A stretch of 64,000 nucleotides of DNA from Azospirillum brasilense (GCF_022023855.1 NZ_CP059449.1:978501-1042500), one strand, 5' to 3'. Shown: positions 26,574 to 35,582, counted from the first letter of the stretch. The notes: generated by a model from the letters alone, not told the origin. Numbers and translations are program-made.

Positions 26574-27460
26574 TCGTCCTCCGGCATGGCGTGCCCCTGC
26601 TCCCAGGCGAGCAGGGCGCGCTTGCGGGGGATGCCGTAGCGGTAGTTGTGGATGATCCCCGACTTCTGGATCACCCGGTGGCAGGGAATCAGCACGCAGA
26701 CCGGGTTGCGCCCCACCGCCGCTCCCACCGCCCGCATGGCGGTCGGCTGGCCGATGGCGCGGGCCACGTCCTCGTAGGACACGACGGCGCCGGAGGGGAT
26801 GCGCAGCAGCGCCTCCCACACCTTGATCTGGAAATTGGTGCCCTTCATCAGCAGGCGCAGCGGCTCGCCTTCTGCGGAACCGTCCCAGCGGAAGGCGCGG
26901 GCGGCGACCGGGCGGGTTGCTTCGGCGTCCTCCACCAGACGGGCGGCCGGCCAGGCGGCGGCCATCTCGGCCAGCGCGTCGCGCCCGTCCTCCTCTTCGG
27001 CGAAGCTCAGCCAGCAGACGCCGCGCTCGGTGGCGGCGACCAGCGACGGGCCGAAGGGGGTGGGGTGCAGGCCCCAGCGGATGGTCAGCCCGCCGCCCAG
27101 CGCCTTGTACTCGCCCGGCGTCATCGCCTCGCAGGCGACGAACAGGTCGTGCAACCGCGACGGGCCGGACAGCCCGACGTCCAGCGCCACGTCCAGCACG
27201 CTCTGGTTCGCGGCGAGCAGCCGCTTGGCGTTGTCCAGCGTCAGGAATTGCAGAAAGCGCTTCGGGCTGATCCCTGCCCATTGGGTGAACAGCCGCTGGA
27301 AATGGAAGGGGCTCATGCCGGCGACCACGGCCAGCTCGTCCAGCCCCGGCTGGTCCTGCCAGTGGTCCACGAGATGACGGATGGCGGCGGCGATGGCGCG
27401 GTGGCGCCGCGCGCTAACCAAGTCTTCTGCCGGGTCTTCGGCGGGATTCAGGCACGGCAT
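26561..27460 (-). CDS. Ada-like fusion: AraC HTH plus O6-methylguanine-DNA methyltransferase
   Basis: The 299-residue protein joins an AraC-type helix-turn-helix (about residues 15-120; LAVVAGMSPFHFQRLFTQWAGISPKRFLQFL) to a methyltransferase domain ending in the active-site PCHR (VLIPCHRVI) with GTNFQIKVWEALLRIP and AVGAAVGRNP before it. The suicidal cysteine accepts methyl from O6-methylguanine. The N-terminal zinc/phosphotriester domain of E. coli Ada is absent. The ATG at 27460 gives MPCLNPAED; longer upstream reading is not conserved. Confidence 0.92.
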   Translation of the reverse strand: MPCLNPAEDPAEDLVSARRHRAIAAAIRHLVDHWQDQPGLDELAVVAGMSPFHFQRLFTQWAGISPKRFLQFLTLDNAKRLLAANQSVLDVALDVGLSGPSRLHDLFVACEAMTPGEYKALGGGLTIRWGLHPTPFGPSLVAATERGVCWLSFAEEEDGRDALAEMAAAWPAARLVEDAEATRPVAARAFRWDGSAEGEPLRLLMKGTNFQIKVWEALLRIPSGAVVSYEDVARAIGQPTAMRAVGAAVGRNPVCVLIPCHRVIQKSGIIHNYRYGIPRKRALLAWEQGHAMPEDEAAA

Positions 27461-27547
27461 GGCGTTCTCTCCCAGGCTCCATGACCGGCGCAGGATGCGC
27501 CGCCGGAGCGGGCCGACCAACCCGTTTCTTGCGCAAACACCCTGCAG

Positions 27548-28078
27548 TCAGGGCACCGGTTCGGGATGGCAGGGCGCGCGGCGCCACAGGGCCAGCGCGC
27601 CGCGCAGCGCCTTGGCGAAGTCCGCCCGCTCGTCCGGCGTCAGGAAGGCGCCGACGGTCACCGACTGCCCGTGCGAGGTGAGGGTCACCCGCCCGCCGTG
27701 CCGGGGCGGGCCGTCCAGGGTGACGCGCAGCCAGTTGGGCTGAAGGCTCCAGCGCCGCTCCGGCTTGTTCCAGGCGACGCGCTGGACGGTCAGGTCGGTG
27801 TCGGTCAGGCGCACCCGCTCGTACAGCCGGGCGGCGCGGTTGTTGACGCGAAAGGCCAGCCAGAGGATCACCACGTCCAGCCCGCAGAAGGGCACCACCG
27901 GCCACGCCCCGTTGGCGGCGAAGATGCCGGCGATCAGCAGGTTGACGAGGATCACCACGCCCATCAGAACGCGGAACCCGTGCCGCCCCAGGCTGCGGTG
28001 CGGGTGCAGGACCGCGTCGAAGAAGACGCGGGGTGCCGGGGGCAGGGCCAGGGACGGGGTATGACGGGCCATGGTCAT
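27548..28078 (-). CDS. DUF2244 membrane protein
   Basis: This 176-residue protein matches DUF2244: a short N-terminal region, two adjacent membrane helices (VLMGVVILVNLLIAGIFAANG and VVPFCGLDVVILWLAF), and a cytoplasmic beta-rich domain with RLTDTDLTVQRV and TSHGQSVTVGAFLTPDERADFAKAL. The function is unknown; homologues often sit near nth or cytochrome oxidase genes. It is divergent from nth with 70 bp between starts. A second in-frame ATG is at 28072. Confidence 0.85.
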   Translation of the reverse strand: MTMARHTPSLALPPAPRVFFDAVLHPHRSLGRHGFRVLMGVVILVNLLIAGIFAANGAWPVVPFCGLDVVILWLAFRVNNRAARLYERVRLTDTDLTVQRVAWNKPERRWSLQPNWLRVTLDGPPRHGGRVTLTSHGQSVTVGAFLTPDERADFAKALRGALALWRRAPCHPEPVP

Positions 28079-28148
28079 GCACACAAACTGGTGTGTCTCG
28101 GACGCGGGTTCCAGCCGGCATGTTTGCATGAACCGCCAGGGTCCCGCT

Positions 28149-28808
28149 ATGCTGCGCGCCATGAAGCCCGCCGCCGTTCAGGAATTCTTCCGCCGCCTCA
28201 GCGCCGCCAACCCGGAGCCGAAGAGCGAGCTGGAATACGTCAATCCCTACACCCTGCTGGTCGCCGTCGTGCTGTCGGCGCAGGCCACCGATGTCGGCGT
28301 CAACAAGGCCACCGGCCCGCTGTTCCGGATCGTCACCACGCCGCAGCAGATGGTCGAGCTGGGGGAGGAGCGGTTGCGTGGCTTCATCAAGACCATCGGC
28401 CTGTTCAACACCAAGGCCAAGAACGTCATCAGGCTGTCGGAAATCCTGGTCGCCCAGTATGGCGGCGAGGTGCCGCGCGACCGCGAGGCGCTGGAAACCC
28501 TGCCCGGAGTCGGGCGCAAGACCGCCAACGTGGTGCTGAACGTCGCCTTCGGCGAGGAGACCATCGCGGTGGACACCCACATCTTCCGCGTCGGCAACCG
28601 CACCGGCCTCGCTCCCGGCAAGACCCCCGACGCGGTGGAGGCCAAGCTGCTGAAGGTGGTTCCCAAGACCTACCGCCGGCACGCCCACCACTGGCTGATC
28701 CTGCATGGCCGCTACGTCTGCAAGGCGCGCAAGCCCGACTGCCTCGTCTGCCCGGTCAGCGACCTGTGCGGCTTCAAGGACAAGGTCCTGCCGGCCGCCG
28801 CGGTGTGA
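28149..28808 (+). CDS. nth: Endonuclease III
   Basis: Nth is a bifunctional DNA glycosylase/AP lyase removing oxidised pyrimidines. The helix-hairpin-helix with the catalytic lysine is LPGVGRKTANVVL, the catalytic aspartate is in VDTHIFRVGNRTG, and the 4Fe-4S ligands have the classic C-x6-C-x2-C-x5-C spacing in CKARKPDCLVCPVSDLC. The 219 residues match the E. coli enzyme closely. The ATG at 28149 has AGGG seven bases upstream; 28161 is an alternative. Confidence 0.96.
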   Translation: MLRAMKPAAVQEFFRRLSAANPEPKSELEYVNPYTLLVAVVLSAQATDVGVNKATGPLFRIVTTPQQMVELGEERLRGFIKTIGLFNTKAKNVIRLSEILVAQYGGEVPRDREALETLPGVGRKTANVVLNVAFGEETIAVDTHIFRVGNRTGLAPGKTPDAVEAKLLKVVPKTYRRHAHHWLILHGRYVCKARKPDCLVCPVSDLCGFKDKVLPAAAV

Positions 28809-28860
28809 GCGGCAAGGTGTGATGTTTCCCGTGAAACGCTTGCGATACCTGGATAAAGAA

Positions 28861-28895
28861 AAAGCCCGGCGAGGGGTCGATCCCCGCCGGGCTTG
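28861..28895 (-). terminator. Intrinsic terminator of the bactofilin gene
   Basis: A stem AAGCCCGGCG...CGCCGGGCTT with a further AGGGG/TCCCC helix and a TCGA loop lies 26 bp past the bactofilin stop. On the minus strand it is followed by TTTTTCTTT, a good U-tract. It also faces nth on the plus strand and can serve both. Confidence 0.85.
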
Positions 28896-28920
28896 ATCGC
28901 GATACCGCGTTTAACGGCGT

Positions 28921-29736
28921 TTAGCCGTCCACCACGATGGGGTCCAGCACAGCCGGGGCCGCTTCCGCCGGGGCGGCGGGGGCCGCGGCCGGCTTGGCCG
29001 CCGGGGTGTATTTCCCGATCTCGCCGTTCAGCAGGGCGCCGGCCTCGACCGCCAGCTCGCCGTACTTGATCGAACCGTTGATCTTGCCGGTGGAGCGCAC
29101 GGTCAGGCGGCCGCGCACGATGATGTCGCCCTCGAAGCGGCCGCCGATGTCGGCCTCGTCGATTTCCACGGCGCCCTTGAACAGGCCGGTTTCGGCGATC
29201 TCGATGGACCGGCCGTCGCGCAGCTTGGCCTCCACCGTGCCTTCCACGACCAGGATGTCGCAGGACCCGATCTCACCATTTAGGGAGATGTCGCGGCCGA
29301 CGATCAGGCGACGCTGGTCGCTGGCGAGCGGAGCGGCCGGCGCCGGAGCGACCGGGGCGGGGGCCGCGGCGGGAGTGGCGGCCGGGGCGCCGTACCCATC
29401 AGGACGGCGCGGCGTGGCACCCGGCAGGTCGACGGTGCGGCGCGGAATGTCCGTCGGCTTGTAGCTCGAACCGGGGATCGGGGCGCCGGCCGGCGGCTTC
29501 GGGGTGCTCGTGTTCATCTCGGGTCCCTTGGAGGAAATCGGCTCGGGTTGCGGCGTGCGGGCGACCGGGGCGGAGGCGGCCGGCGGATTCGCCGCGGACG
29601 GGTTGCTCAGGGAGGCAAGCGGCGACACCGCCGCCGCGGGTTCGGCGGCGCCCGCCTGTGGTGCGGCCAGGGTGGCCGGGTCGGCGCTTTGGGTCTTCGG
29701 CGCACCGACGGGCGGATTCTTTCGTCCGAACAGCAT
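28921..29736 (-). CDS. Bactofilin (polymer-forming cytoskeletal protein)
   Basis: Bactofilins polymerise into filaments without nucleotide and localise cell-wall enzymes or polar structures. The beta-helical core spans about residues 140-245 (LIVGRDISLNGEIGSCDILVVEGTV, IGGRFEGDIIVRGRLTV, GKINGSIKYGEL). It is flanked by a long Pro/Ala-rich N-terminal region of about 135 residues and a C-terminal Ala/Pro tail. An internal ATG at residue 74 has its own GGGA signal, so a shorter form is possible. Confidence 0.93.
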   Translation of the reverse strand: MLFGRKNPPVGAPKTQSADPATLAAPQAGAAEPAAAVSPLASLSNPSAANPPAASAPVARTPQPEPISSKGPEMNTSTPKPPAGAPIPGSSYKPTDIPRRTVDLPGATPRRPDGYGAPAATPAAAPAPVAPAPAAPLASDQRRLIVGRDISLNGEIGSCDILVVEGTVEAKLRDGRSIEIAETGLFKGAVEIDEADIGGRFEGDIIVRGRLTVRSTGKINGSIKYGELAVEAGALLNGEIGKYTPAAKPAAAPAAPAEAAPAVLDPIVVDG

Positions 29737-29929
29737 GAACGTTGATCCCCAGGTCAGTCAGGTCGTGAAGGTTGGCAGGTCGTCGAGGTCGGGTCATCGG
29801 AGGCGGTTTCGCATGAACCGGGCCCGATCGACGGCAGCCAAAAGACCACCCCGCCGGGGTAACACGGTCATCCGGCCGGCCGCAAGTGGGCTTTGGTGCA
29901 CGGTCGGGGCCGCGCCGCCCAGCGGTCCG

Positions 29930-30622
29930 TCACGGCCCTTCCCGGCGGGAAAGGCCCGGCATGGACCCCGTCATGGAATGGTAGACATGGACCATGAAGG
30001 CGCTCGCGATCACCGGCACCAGCAGGTTGACGAAAGGAATTGTCGAAAGAAAGGCAATTACCGCGCCAGCCAAAAATGGTTTCAACGGGCTGGAACGCCG
30101 CAGAAACCCCGCCTCCTTCCGTCCCATCCGCCGGATCGCCACCATCTCGAAATATTCGCGGCCGAGAAGATAGCCGTTGGCGGTGTAGAAGATCAGCAGG
30201 TTCAACCCCGGCACCATCAGATACAGGGGCAGGGCGAACAGATTGACCAGCAGGACGATGGCGAAAAAGCGCAGCGCGGTCAGCAGCTCTTCCCCAAGGC
30301 CGGTCTGGCGGGGCGCCGGCAACTGGGGATAGTGGCGCCGCTCCACCGCCTGCACCACCTCGTCCAGGAAGAAGCTGGACACCATGCCGACCGTGGCGGG
30401 AAACAGCACCCAGGCCAGCAGCAGGACGGCCAGCCCGCCCAGCACGTCCAGCACACCGTCCACCCAGGCGTAGCCGGTCAGCGCGGTGTGGAACAGCGCC
30501 CACCACACGGCCCCGGCCAGCAGGGCGAAGGCCAGGATGGCGGACAGCACGCCGATCCACACGACGCGGCGGGACGCCGGGTCGGAAAGCTGTCCGATGG
30601 CGAGAAGCAGGGCGCGGATCAT
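29930..30622 (-). CDS. EI24 domain (CysZ-like) membrane protein
   Basis: The 230-residue protein has four or more membrane helices, including WIGVLSAILAFALLAGAVWWALF, VLLLAWVLFPATVGMVSSFFLDEVV and FFAIVLLVNLFALPLYLMVPG, and the family signature NGYLLGREYFEMVAIRRM. EI24/CysZ proteins include sulfate permeases, but many alphaproteobacterial members are uncharacterised. The preceding gene on the same strand direction is none; bactofilin lies 193 bp downstream. Confidence 0.87.
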   Translation of the reverse strand: MIRALLLAIGQLSDPASRRVVWIGVLSAILAFALLAGAVWWALFHTALTGYAWVDGVLDVLGGLAVLLLAWVLFPATVGMVSSFFLDEVVQAVERRHYPQLPAPRQTGLGEELLTALRFFAIVLLVNLFALPLYLMVPGLNLLIFYTANGYLLGREYFEMVAIRRMGRKEAGFLRRSSPLKPFLAGAVIAFLSTIPFVNLLVPVIASAFMVHVYHSMTGSMPGLSRREGP

Positions 30623-30801
30623 CCGGACTCTCTTTCGATGGGGCCGTTGCGGCCGGGCGACGCTTATCTACGACGGCGGACCGTTCCATTCCAGGGGACC
30701 TTGCGCCGCGCTTGAGATGTGAGGGCGGGCCGCTATACTCGCGCCCGGTTTTGTTCAGCGGTCCAGACACCGCATTTCCCCAGCCTTTCCAAGGAGCGCC
30801 C

Positions 30802-31812
30802 ATGGCCACGGCCGAATTCGACGTCACCGGCATCGGCAACGCCATCGTCGACGTGATCGCCCATGCCGACGACGCCTTCCTCACGGCCAACGGCATCGAG
30901 AAGGGCGCGATGACGCTGATCGACGCCGCCCGCGCCGAGGAGCTGTACGGCCGCATGGGTCCGGGCATCGAGGTGTCGGGCGGTTCCGCCGGCAACACCA
31001 TGGCCGGCATCGCCTCGCTGGGCGGCCGGGGGGCCTACATCGGCAAGGTCCACGGCGACCAGCTCGGCCAGGTCTTCCGCCACGACATCCGCGCCGCCGG
31101 CGTGCGTTTCGAGACGGCGGCCGGACACGGCGGCGCCCCGACCGCGCGCTGCCTGATCCTGGTGACGCCGGACGCCCAGCGCTCCATGAACACCTTCCTC
31201 GGCGCCTGCGTGGAGCTGGGGCCGGAGGACATCGACGAGGCGCTGATCGCCAACTCGCAGGTCACCTACCTGGAGGGCTATCTGTGGGACCCGCCCCGCG
31301 CCAAGGAGGCCTTCCGCAAGGCGGCGTCCACCGCCCACGGCGCCGGGCGCAAGGTGTCGCTCTCGCTGTCCGACAGCTTCTGCGTCCACCGCCACCACGC
31401 GGAGTTCCTGGACCTCGTCGAGGGCCATGTCGACATCCTGTTCGCCAACGAGCATGAGATCACCGCCCTCTACAGGACCGACCGCTTCGAGGACGCGCTG
31501 GAGGCGGTGAAGCGTCTCGGCAAGACCGCCGCCCTGACGCGCAGCGAAAAAGGCGCCGTCATCGTCTCCGGCGGCGAGGTGGTCGAGGTTCCCGCATCAC
31601 CGGTGGCCCGCGTGGTCGACACCACGGGGGCCGGCGACCTCTACGCCGCCGGCTTCCTCTACGGCTACACCCGCGGGATGGTTCCGGCGGTCTGCGGCCG
31701 CATCGGCGCGCTGGCCGCGGCGGAGATCATCAGCCATGTCGGCGCCCGTCCGGACGTCGTGCTGGCCGATCTGCTGCCGGATCTGCTGAAAGACGCGGGC
31801 GTTCCGGCCTAA
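30802..31812 (+). CDS. Adenosine kinase (PfkB family)
   Basis: PfkB-type sugar/nucleoside kinase of 336 residues. The N-terminal GIGNAIVDVIA and the glycine pair motif GGSAGNTMAGIASLGG belong to the substrate side. DTTGAGDLYAAGFLYG near residue 275 holds the anion hole and the catalytic Asp. Closest family resemblance is to the bacterial adenosine kinase group, which makes AMP from adenosine; the substrate remains inferred. AAGGAGCGCC directly precedes the ATG. The stop is 63 bp before the TauE operon on the same strand. Confidence 0.88.
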   Translation: MATAEFDVTGIGNAIVDVIAHADDAFLTANGIEKGAMTLIDAARAEELYGRMGPGIEVSGGSAGNTMAGIASLGGRGAYIGKVHGDQLGQVFRHDIRAAGVRFETAAGHGGAPTARCLILVTPDAQRSMNTFLGACVELGPEDIDEALIANSQVTYLEGYLWDPPRAKEAFRKAASTAHGAGRKVSLSLSDSFCVHRHHAEFLDLVEGHVDILFANEHEITALYRTDRFEDALEAVKRLGKTAALTRSEKGAVIVSGGEVVEVPASPVARVVDTTGAGDLYAAGFLYGYTRGMVPAVCGRIGALAAAEIISHVGARPDVVLADLLPDLLKDAGVPA

Positions 31813-31875
31813 TTGCCGGAACACCGCCTGTAGGGTATAAGCTGGCGGACCTTCCCGTCCGCCGGCTCCGCCCCC

Positions 31876-32793
31876 ATGCAAGTCTATCTGCCGATCGCCG
31901 AGATGTCGGTCAACGCCCTGCTCGTGCTCGGCATGGGGGGGCTCGTCGGCTTTCTGTCCGGCATGTTCGGGGTGGGGGGCGGCTTCCTGATGACGCCGCT
32001 GCTGATCTTCATCGGCGTTCCGCCCGCCATCGCGGTGGGCACCCAGGCCAACCAGCTCGTCGCCGCCAGCGTGTCGGGCGTGCTCGCCCACTGGCGGCGC
32101 GGCAACGTGGACGTCAAGCTCGGCGTCGTCATGCTGCTGGGCGGCATGGTCGGCACGGTGGTCGGCGTCTGGATCTTCTCCATTTTGCAGCGGATCGGCC
32201 AGATCGACGCGGCGATCACGCTGTCCTACGTCTTCTTCCTGGGCACCATCGGCACGATGATGATGGTGGAGGCCAGCCGCGCGCTGATCCGCCGCCGCGC
32301 CCCCACCGCCAAGCGAGGCAAGCTGCACCGTCACATGTGGCTGCACGGCCTGCCGCTGAAGATGCGGTTCCAGCGCTCCAAGCTCTACATCTCCGCCCTG
32401 TTGCCGGCCGGGATCGGGGCGATCGGCGGTATGCTGGTGGCGATCATGGGCATCGGCGGCGGCTTCATGCTGGTGCCGGCGATGATCTATCTGCTGAACA
32501 TGCCGACCGGGCTGGTGGCCGGCACCTCGCTGTTCCAGATCATCTTCACCACGGCGATGGCGACGCTGCTCCAGGCGGCGACCAACCAGACGGTGGACGT
32601 GATGCTGGCGCTGCTGCTGCTGATCGGCGGGGTGGTCGGCGCGCAGTTCGGCACCAAGGCCGGCGGCCGGCTGCGCGGCGAGCAGGCGCGCCTGCTGCTG
32701 GCCTCGCTGGTCGTCGCGGTGGCGCTGAAGCTCGCCTTCGATCTGGTGGTCGAGCCGAACGACGTCTTCACCATCTCGACGAGGATGTCGTGA
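31876..32793 (+). CDS. TauE/SafE family anion exporter
   Basis: TauE/SafE proteins export sulfite or organosulfonates. The 305-residue protein has about eight membrane helices, with the duplicated family motif at GMFGVGGGFLMTPLLIFIGVP and AIMGIGGGFMLVPAMIYLLNMP, and AVGTQANQLVAAS and VAGTSLFQIIF after each. A cytoplasmic basic loop (AKRGKLHRHMW) lies between the halves. It is the first gene of a tight operon with the TIGR02186 and Usp genes; its stop overlaps the next start. Confidence 0.9.
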   Translation: MQVYLPIAEMSVNALLVLGMGGLVGFLSGMFGVGGGFLMTPLLIFIGVPPAIAVGTQANQLVAASVSGVLAHWRRGNVDVKLGVVMLLGGMVGTVVGVWIFSILQRIGQIDAAITLSYVFFLGTIGTMMMVEASRALIRRRAPTAKRGKLHRHMWLHGLPLKMRFQRSKLYISALLPAGIGAIGGMLVAIMGIGGGFMLVPAMIYLLNMPTGLVAGTSLFQIIFTTAMATLLQAATNQTVDVMLALLLLIGGVVGAQFGTKAGGRLRGEQARLLLASLVVAVALKLAFDLVVEPNDVFTISTRMS

Positions 32794-33569
32794 GCGCTGT
32801 CCGCAGGGGCACCGGACGGCTGTGGTCCGTCCGGATCGCCGGCGGGCTGGTGGGGCTTCTGGCGGGGGTGTTCCTGGCTGCCACGGTGTGGGCGCAGCAG
32901 CTCGTCGCCGATCTGTCGAGCCACCTGATCGCCATCACCACCGGCTTCACCGGGACGGAGGTCGTGTTGTTCGGCACCACCGACGGGGCGGGCGACGTCG
33001 CCATCGTGGTGACCGGCCCGCGCACCCCGGTCACGGTGCGCCGCAAGGAGCGGATCGCCGGCATCTGGATCAACGCGCGCAGCGTGCGGTTCGAGCAGGT
33101 GCCCGGCTACTACATGGTCGCGACGAACCGCCCGCTGGACCAGTTCGTCGGCCGTCCGGTGCTGGAGCGCCACCAGATCGGCCTGCCGAACCTCCAGCTC
33201 GGCCCGCGCGAGCAGCTGGCCCCGGACCAGCTCGCCCTGTTCCGCTCCGCCCTGATCCGCAACAAGCAGCGGGCCGGGCTCTACGGCATCACGCTGGGGC
33301 AGGTGGCCTTCCTGGGCGAGCGGCTGTTCCGGACCAACATCTATTTCCCGGCCAACGTGCCGACGGGTCTGTACAATGTGGAAGCGCTGCTGATCCGCGA
33401 CGGCGAGGTGGTCAGCGCCCAGACCACGCCGCTGGTGGTGTCCAAGGTTGGCTTCAGCGCGGAAATCTACGACTTTGCGCGCAACCAGCCGATGATTTAC
33501 GGTGTTGCCGCGGTGATTGGCGCCATCGCCGCCGGCTGGCTGGCCGGCGCCATCTTCCGGAGGGTGTGA
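32790..33569 (+). CDS. TIGR02186 family membrane-anchored protein
   Basis: The 259-residue product starts at a GTG overlapping the tauE-like stop (GTGA). It has a signal or anchor helix at residues 12-35, an extracytoplasmic beta-rich domain (LSSHLIAITTGFTGTEVVLFGTTD, GPRTPVTVRRKERIAGIWINA, NIYFPANVPTGLYNVEALLI), and a C-terminal membrane helix (VAAVIGAIAAGWLAGAIF). It matches my memory of the TIGR02186 family, found next to TauE/SafE exporters. The biochemical role is unknown. Confidence 0.82.
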   Translation: MSAVRRGTGRLWSVRIAGGLVGLLAGVFLAATVWAQQLVADLSSHLIAITTGFTGTEVVLFGTTDGAGDVAIVVTGPRTPVTVRRKERIAGIWINARSVRFEQVPGYYMVATNRPLDQFVGRPVLERHQIGLPNLQLGPREQLAPDQLALFRSALIRNKQRAGLYGITLGQVAFLGERLFRTNIYFPANVPTGLYNVEALLIRDGEVVSAQTTPLVVSKVGFSAEIYDFARNQPMIYGVAAVIGAIAAGWLAGAIFRRV

Positions 33570-33572
33570 CCC

Positions 33573-34109
33573 ATGTCCGATCCGATTGCGTCCATTCCGA
33601 CCGCGTCCGATCCGGCCGTTTCCGAACCGGAGGTTACGACCAAGCCGCCGGTCCGCATCTTCCTGGTCGTGGTGGACGAGAGCCCGGAGCTTCAGCTCGC
33701 CCTGCGCTACGCCTGCCTGCGCGCCCGAAAGTCGGGGGGCAAGGTGGCGCTGCTCTACGTCATCGAGCCGGGCGAGGTGCAGCAGTGGCTGGCCCTGGAA
33801 AATCTGATGCGCGAGGAGCAGCGTGCGGAAGCGGAGCAGAAGCTGCAGAAGCTTGCCCGCGACGTGAACCGGCTGACCGGCACTCTGCCGGCCCTGTACG
33901 TGCGCGAGGGCAACCGCCGCGACGAGGTGCTGGCCCTGATCGACGAAGAGCCGAGCATCTCCATCCTCGTGCTGGCCGCCGGCGTCGATCCGGAGGGGCC
34001 GGGGCCGCTGATCTCCTACTTCACCAACCGCGGCCTCGCGAAGATGCGCATTCCGCTGACCATCGTGCCGGGCGGCATCGGCATAGACGCGCTGGACGCC
34101 ATCACTTAG
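33573..34109 (+). CDS. Universal stress protein (UspA family)
   Basis: The 178-residue protein has a polar N-terminal 25 residues and then a UspA fold (RIFLVVVDESPELQLALRYACLRARKSGGKVALLYVIEP, REGNRRDEVLALI, ILVLAAG, LTIVPGGIG). The ATP-binding G-2x-G-9x-G(S/T) motif is not clear, so it may belong to the non-nucleotide-binding type. It starts 3 bp after the TIGR02186 gene, third of the operon, and ends 6 bp from a convergent gene. Confidence 0.85.
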   Translation: MSDPIASIPTASDPAVSEPEVTTKPPVRIFLVVVDESPELQLALRYACLRARKSGGKVALLYVIEPGEVQQWLALENLMREEQRAEAEQKLQKLARDVNRLTGTLPALYVREGNRRDEVLALIDEEPSISILVLAAGVDPEGPGPLISYFTNRGLAKMRIPLTIVPGGIGIDALDAIT

Positions 34110-34115
34110 GGCGTC

Positions 34116-35582
34116 TCAACGTCCATAGAGGGCGGTAAGGCTGCGCTGGTCGATGTCGGACCGGTCGTCGGTCAGCACCGGGTGCCCGGCCAGTTCGGCA
34201 GGGGCCAGCGTCTCCAGGATGCGCGAGGCCGCGTACGTCGCACCCGGCGGGGCGGCGCGCAGGCGTACGCTCAGATCCTCGAGCGTACGCGCCTCCTTCG
34301 TGGCGATCAGCAGGTAATTCCCGCGCCCGGCGTCGGCGACGTACACCGCCGGGAAGACCGCCCCCTGCGTCGCCGTCAGTGGCCCGACCAGAGCGTCGCG
34401 GTCCATCGGGGAGGCGACGTTCATGACCAGCACGCCGCCCGGCGCCACCCGCCGCTCCACCGCCGCGAAGAACTCCCTGGTCGCCGTGAAGAAGGGGATC
34501 AGCGCGGTCGAGTAGAGGTCGACGATCACCACGTCGTGCTGCTCCGGCGACCGTTCGACGTGGCGGCGGGCGTCCTCCACGGCGACTCGCACCTCGGGCC
34601 GCAGGCCGAACCTCTCGCGCGCCACCTCGACCACCGCGGGGTCCAGTTCCACCCCCAGGATGTCGGCGCCGGGCCAGGAATCGAGGATTTCCTTGGCGGC
34701 GGCCCCGCCGGCCAGCCCCAGCACCAGGACGCGCGTGCCGTTGCCCAGGGCCGGGACGGCGGCGAACAGGTCGTAGTAGAGGCCGGTCGGGCCGCCGTCC
34801 TTGCGCAGCCGCGACTGGGTGGCCCAGGCCACGTTCAGATGCAGGCGGACCTGCTCGGCGTCCTCCTGCACCATGATCGTGTTGTGCGGCGTCTCGCGGT
34901 AAAGGGCGAAGCCCTGCCCCTCGCCATGGCCGGCGGCCCAGGCCAGGGGAACCGCCAGGGCCGCGGCGGCGGCCACCCGTTTCCCACCCGGAATGAACAG
35001 GCAGGCGAGCGCCGGCAGCACCGCCGCCAGGGCGTAGCCCGCCGACACCCCGACCTGCGGGATCGCGTAGAAGGAGGCGAAGAAGGTGCCGCCGATGCTG
35101 CCCAGCGTGCCGACCGCGTAGATCCGCCCCGCCGCCGCCGCACCGGTCAGGCTGCTCAAGCCCGCGCAGATCGGCGATACCATGGCCAGCGCGAAGGACG
35201 GCAGGCCGAGGATCAACGCCGCCCCGACGACCGACCCCTCGACCGCGTTGAAGCGGCCTGCGGCGTCGGCCAGCATCGGCTTGCCCAGCCAGGGCGTCAG
35301 CGCCGCCGCGGCGACCCCGGCCAGCAGGGCGGCGCGCAGCGCCGGCACCGCCTTCGGCCCGTCGCCGAGCTGCCCGCCGGTCCAGTAGCCGGCGGCCATG
35401 AAAGTCATCACCACGCCGATGACGGCGCCCCACTGATAGACCGAATAGCCAAAATGCGGCGCCATCAGCCGCCCGCCGAGGATTTCCATCATCATCAGCG
35501 ACCAGCCCGCCGAGAAGGCGGCGGCGGCCAGCGCGAAGGAGCGGAGGGATAGGCGGGCGGGGGAGGGATCGCGACCGCTCAA
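34116..35582 (-). CDS. Spermidine-synthase-like protein fused to membrane domain
   Basis: The N-terminal 220 residues form about seven membrane helices (WSLMMMEILGGRLMAPHFG; YAVGTLGSIGGTFFASFYAIPQVG). The C-terminal half is a Rossmann methyltransferase/aminopropyltransferase domain with VLVLGLAGGAAAKEIL, ILGVELDPAVVEVARE, VEDARRHVE, and VIVDLYS. Such fusions are usually annotated as spermidine synthase or fused MFS/spermidine synthase, but true substrate residues are uncertain. The only start that keeps the first helix is TTG at 35582. It is 488 residues. Confidence 0.82.
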   Translation of the reverse strand: MSGRDPSPARLSLRSFALAAAAFSAGWSLMMMEILGGRLMAPHFGYSVYQWGAVIGVVMTFMAAGYWTGGQLGDGPKAVPALRAALLAGVAAAALTPWLGKPMLADAAGRFNAVEGSVVGAALILGLPSFALAMVSPICAGLSSLTGAAAAGRIYAVGTLGSIGGTFFASFYAIPQVGVSAGYALAAVLPALACLFIPGGKRVAAAAALAVPLAWAAGHGEGQGFALYRETPHNTIMVQEDAEQVRLHLNVAWATQSRLRKDGGPTGLYYDLFAAVPALGNGTRVLVLGLAGGAAAKEILDSWPGADILGVELDPAVVEVARERFGLRPEVRVAVEDARRHVERSPEQHDVVIVDLYSTALIPFFTATREFFAAVERRVAPGGVLVMNVASPMDRDALVGPLTATQGAVFPAVYVADAGRGNYLLIATKEARTLEDLSVRLRAAPPGATYAASRILETLAPAELAGHPVLTDDRSDIDQRSLTALYGR

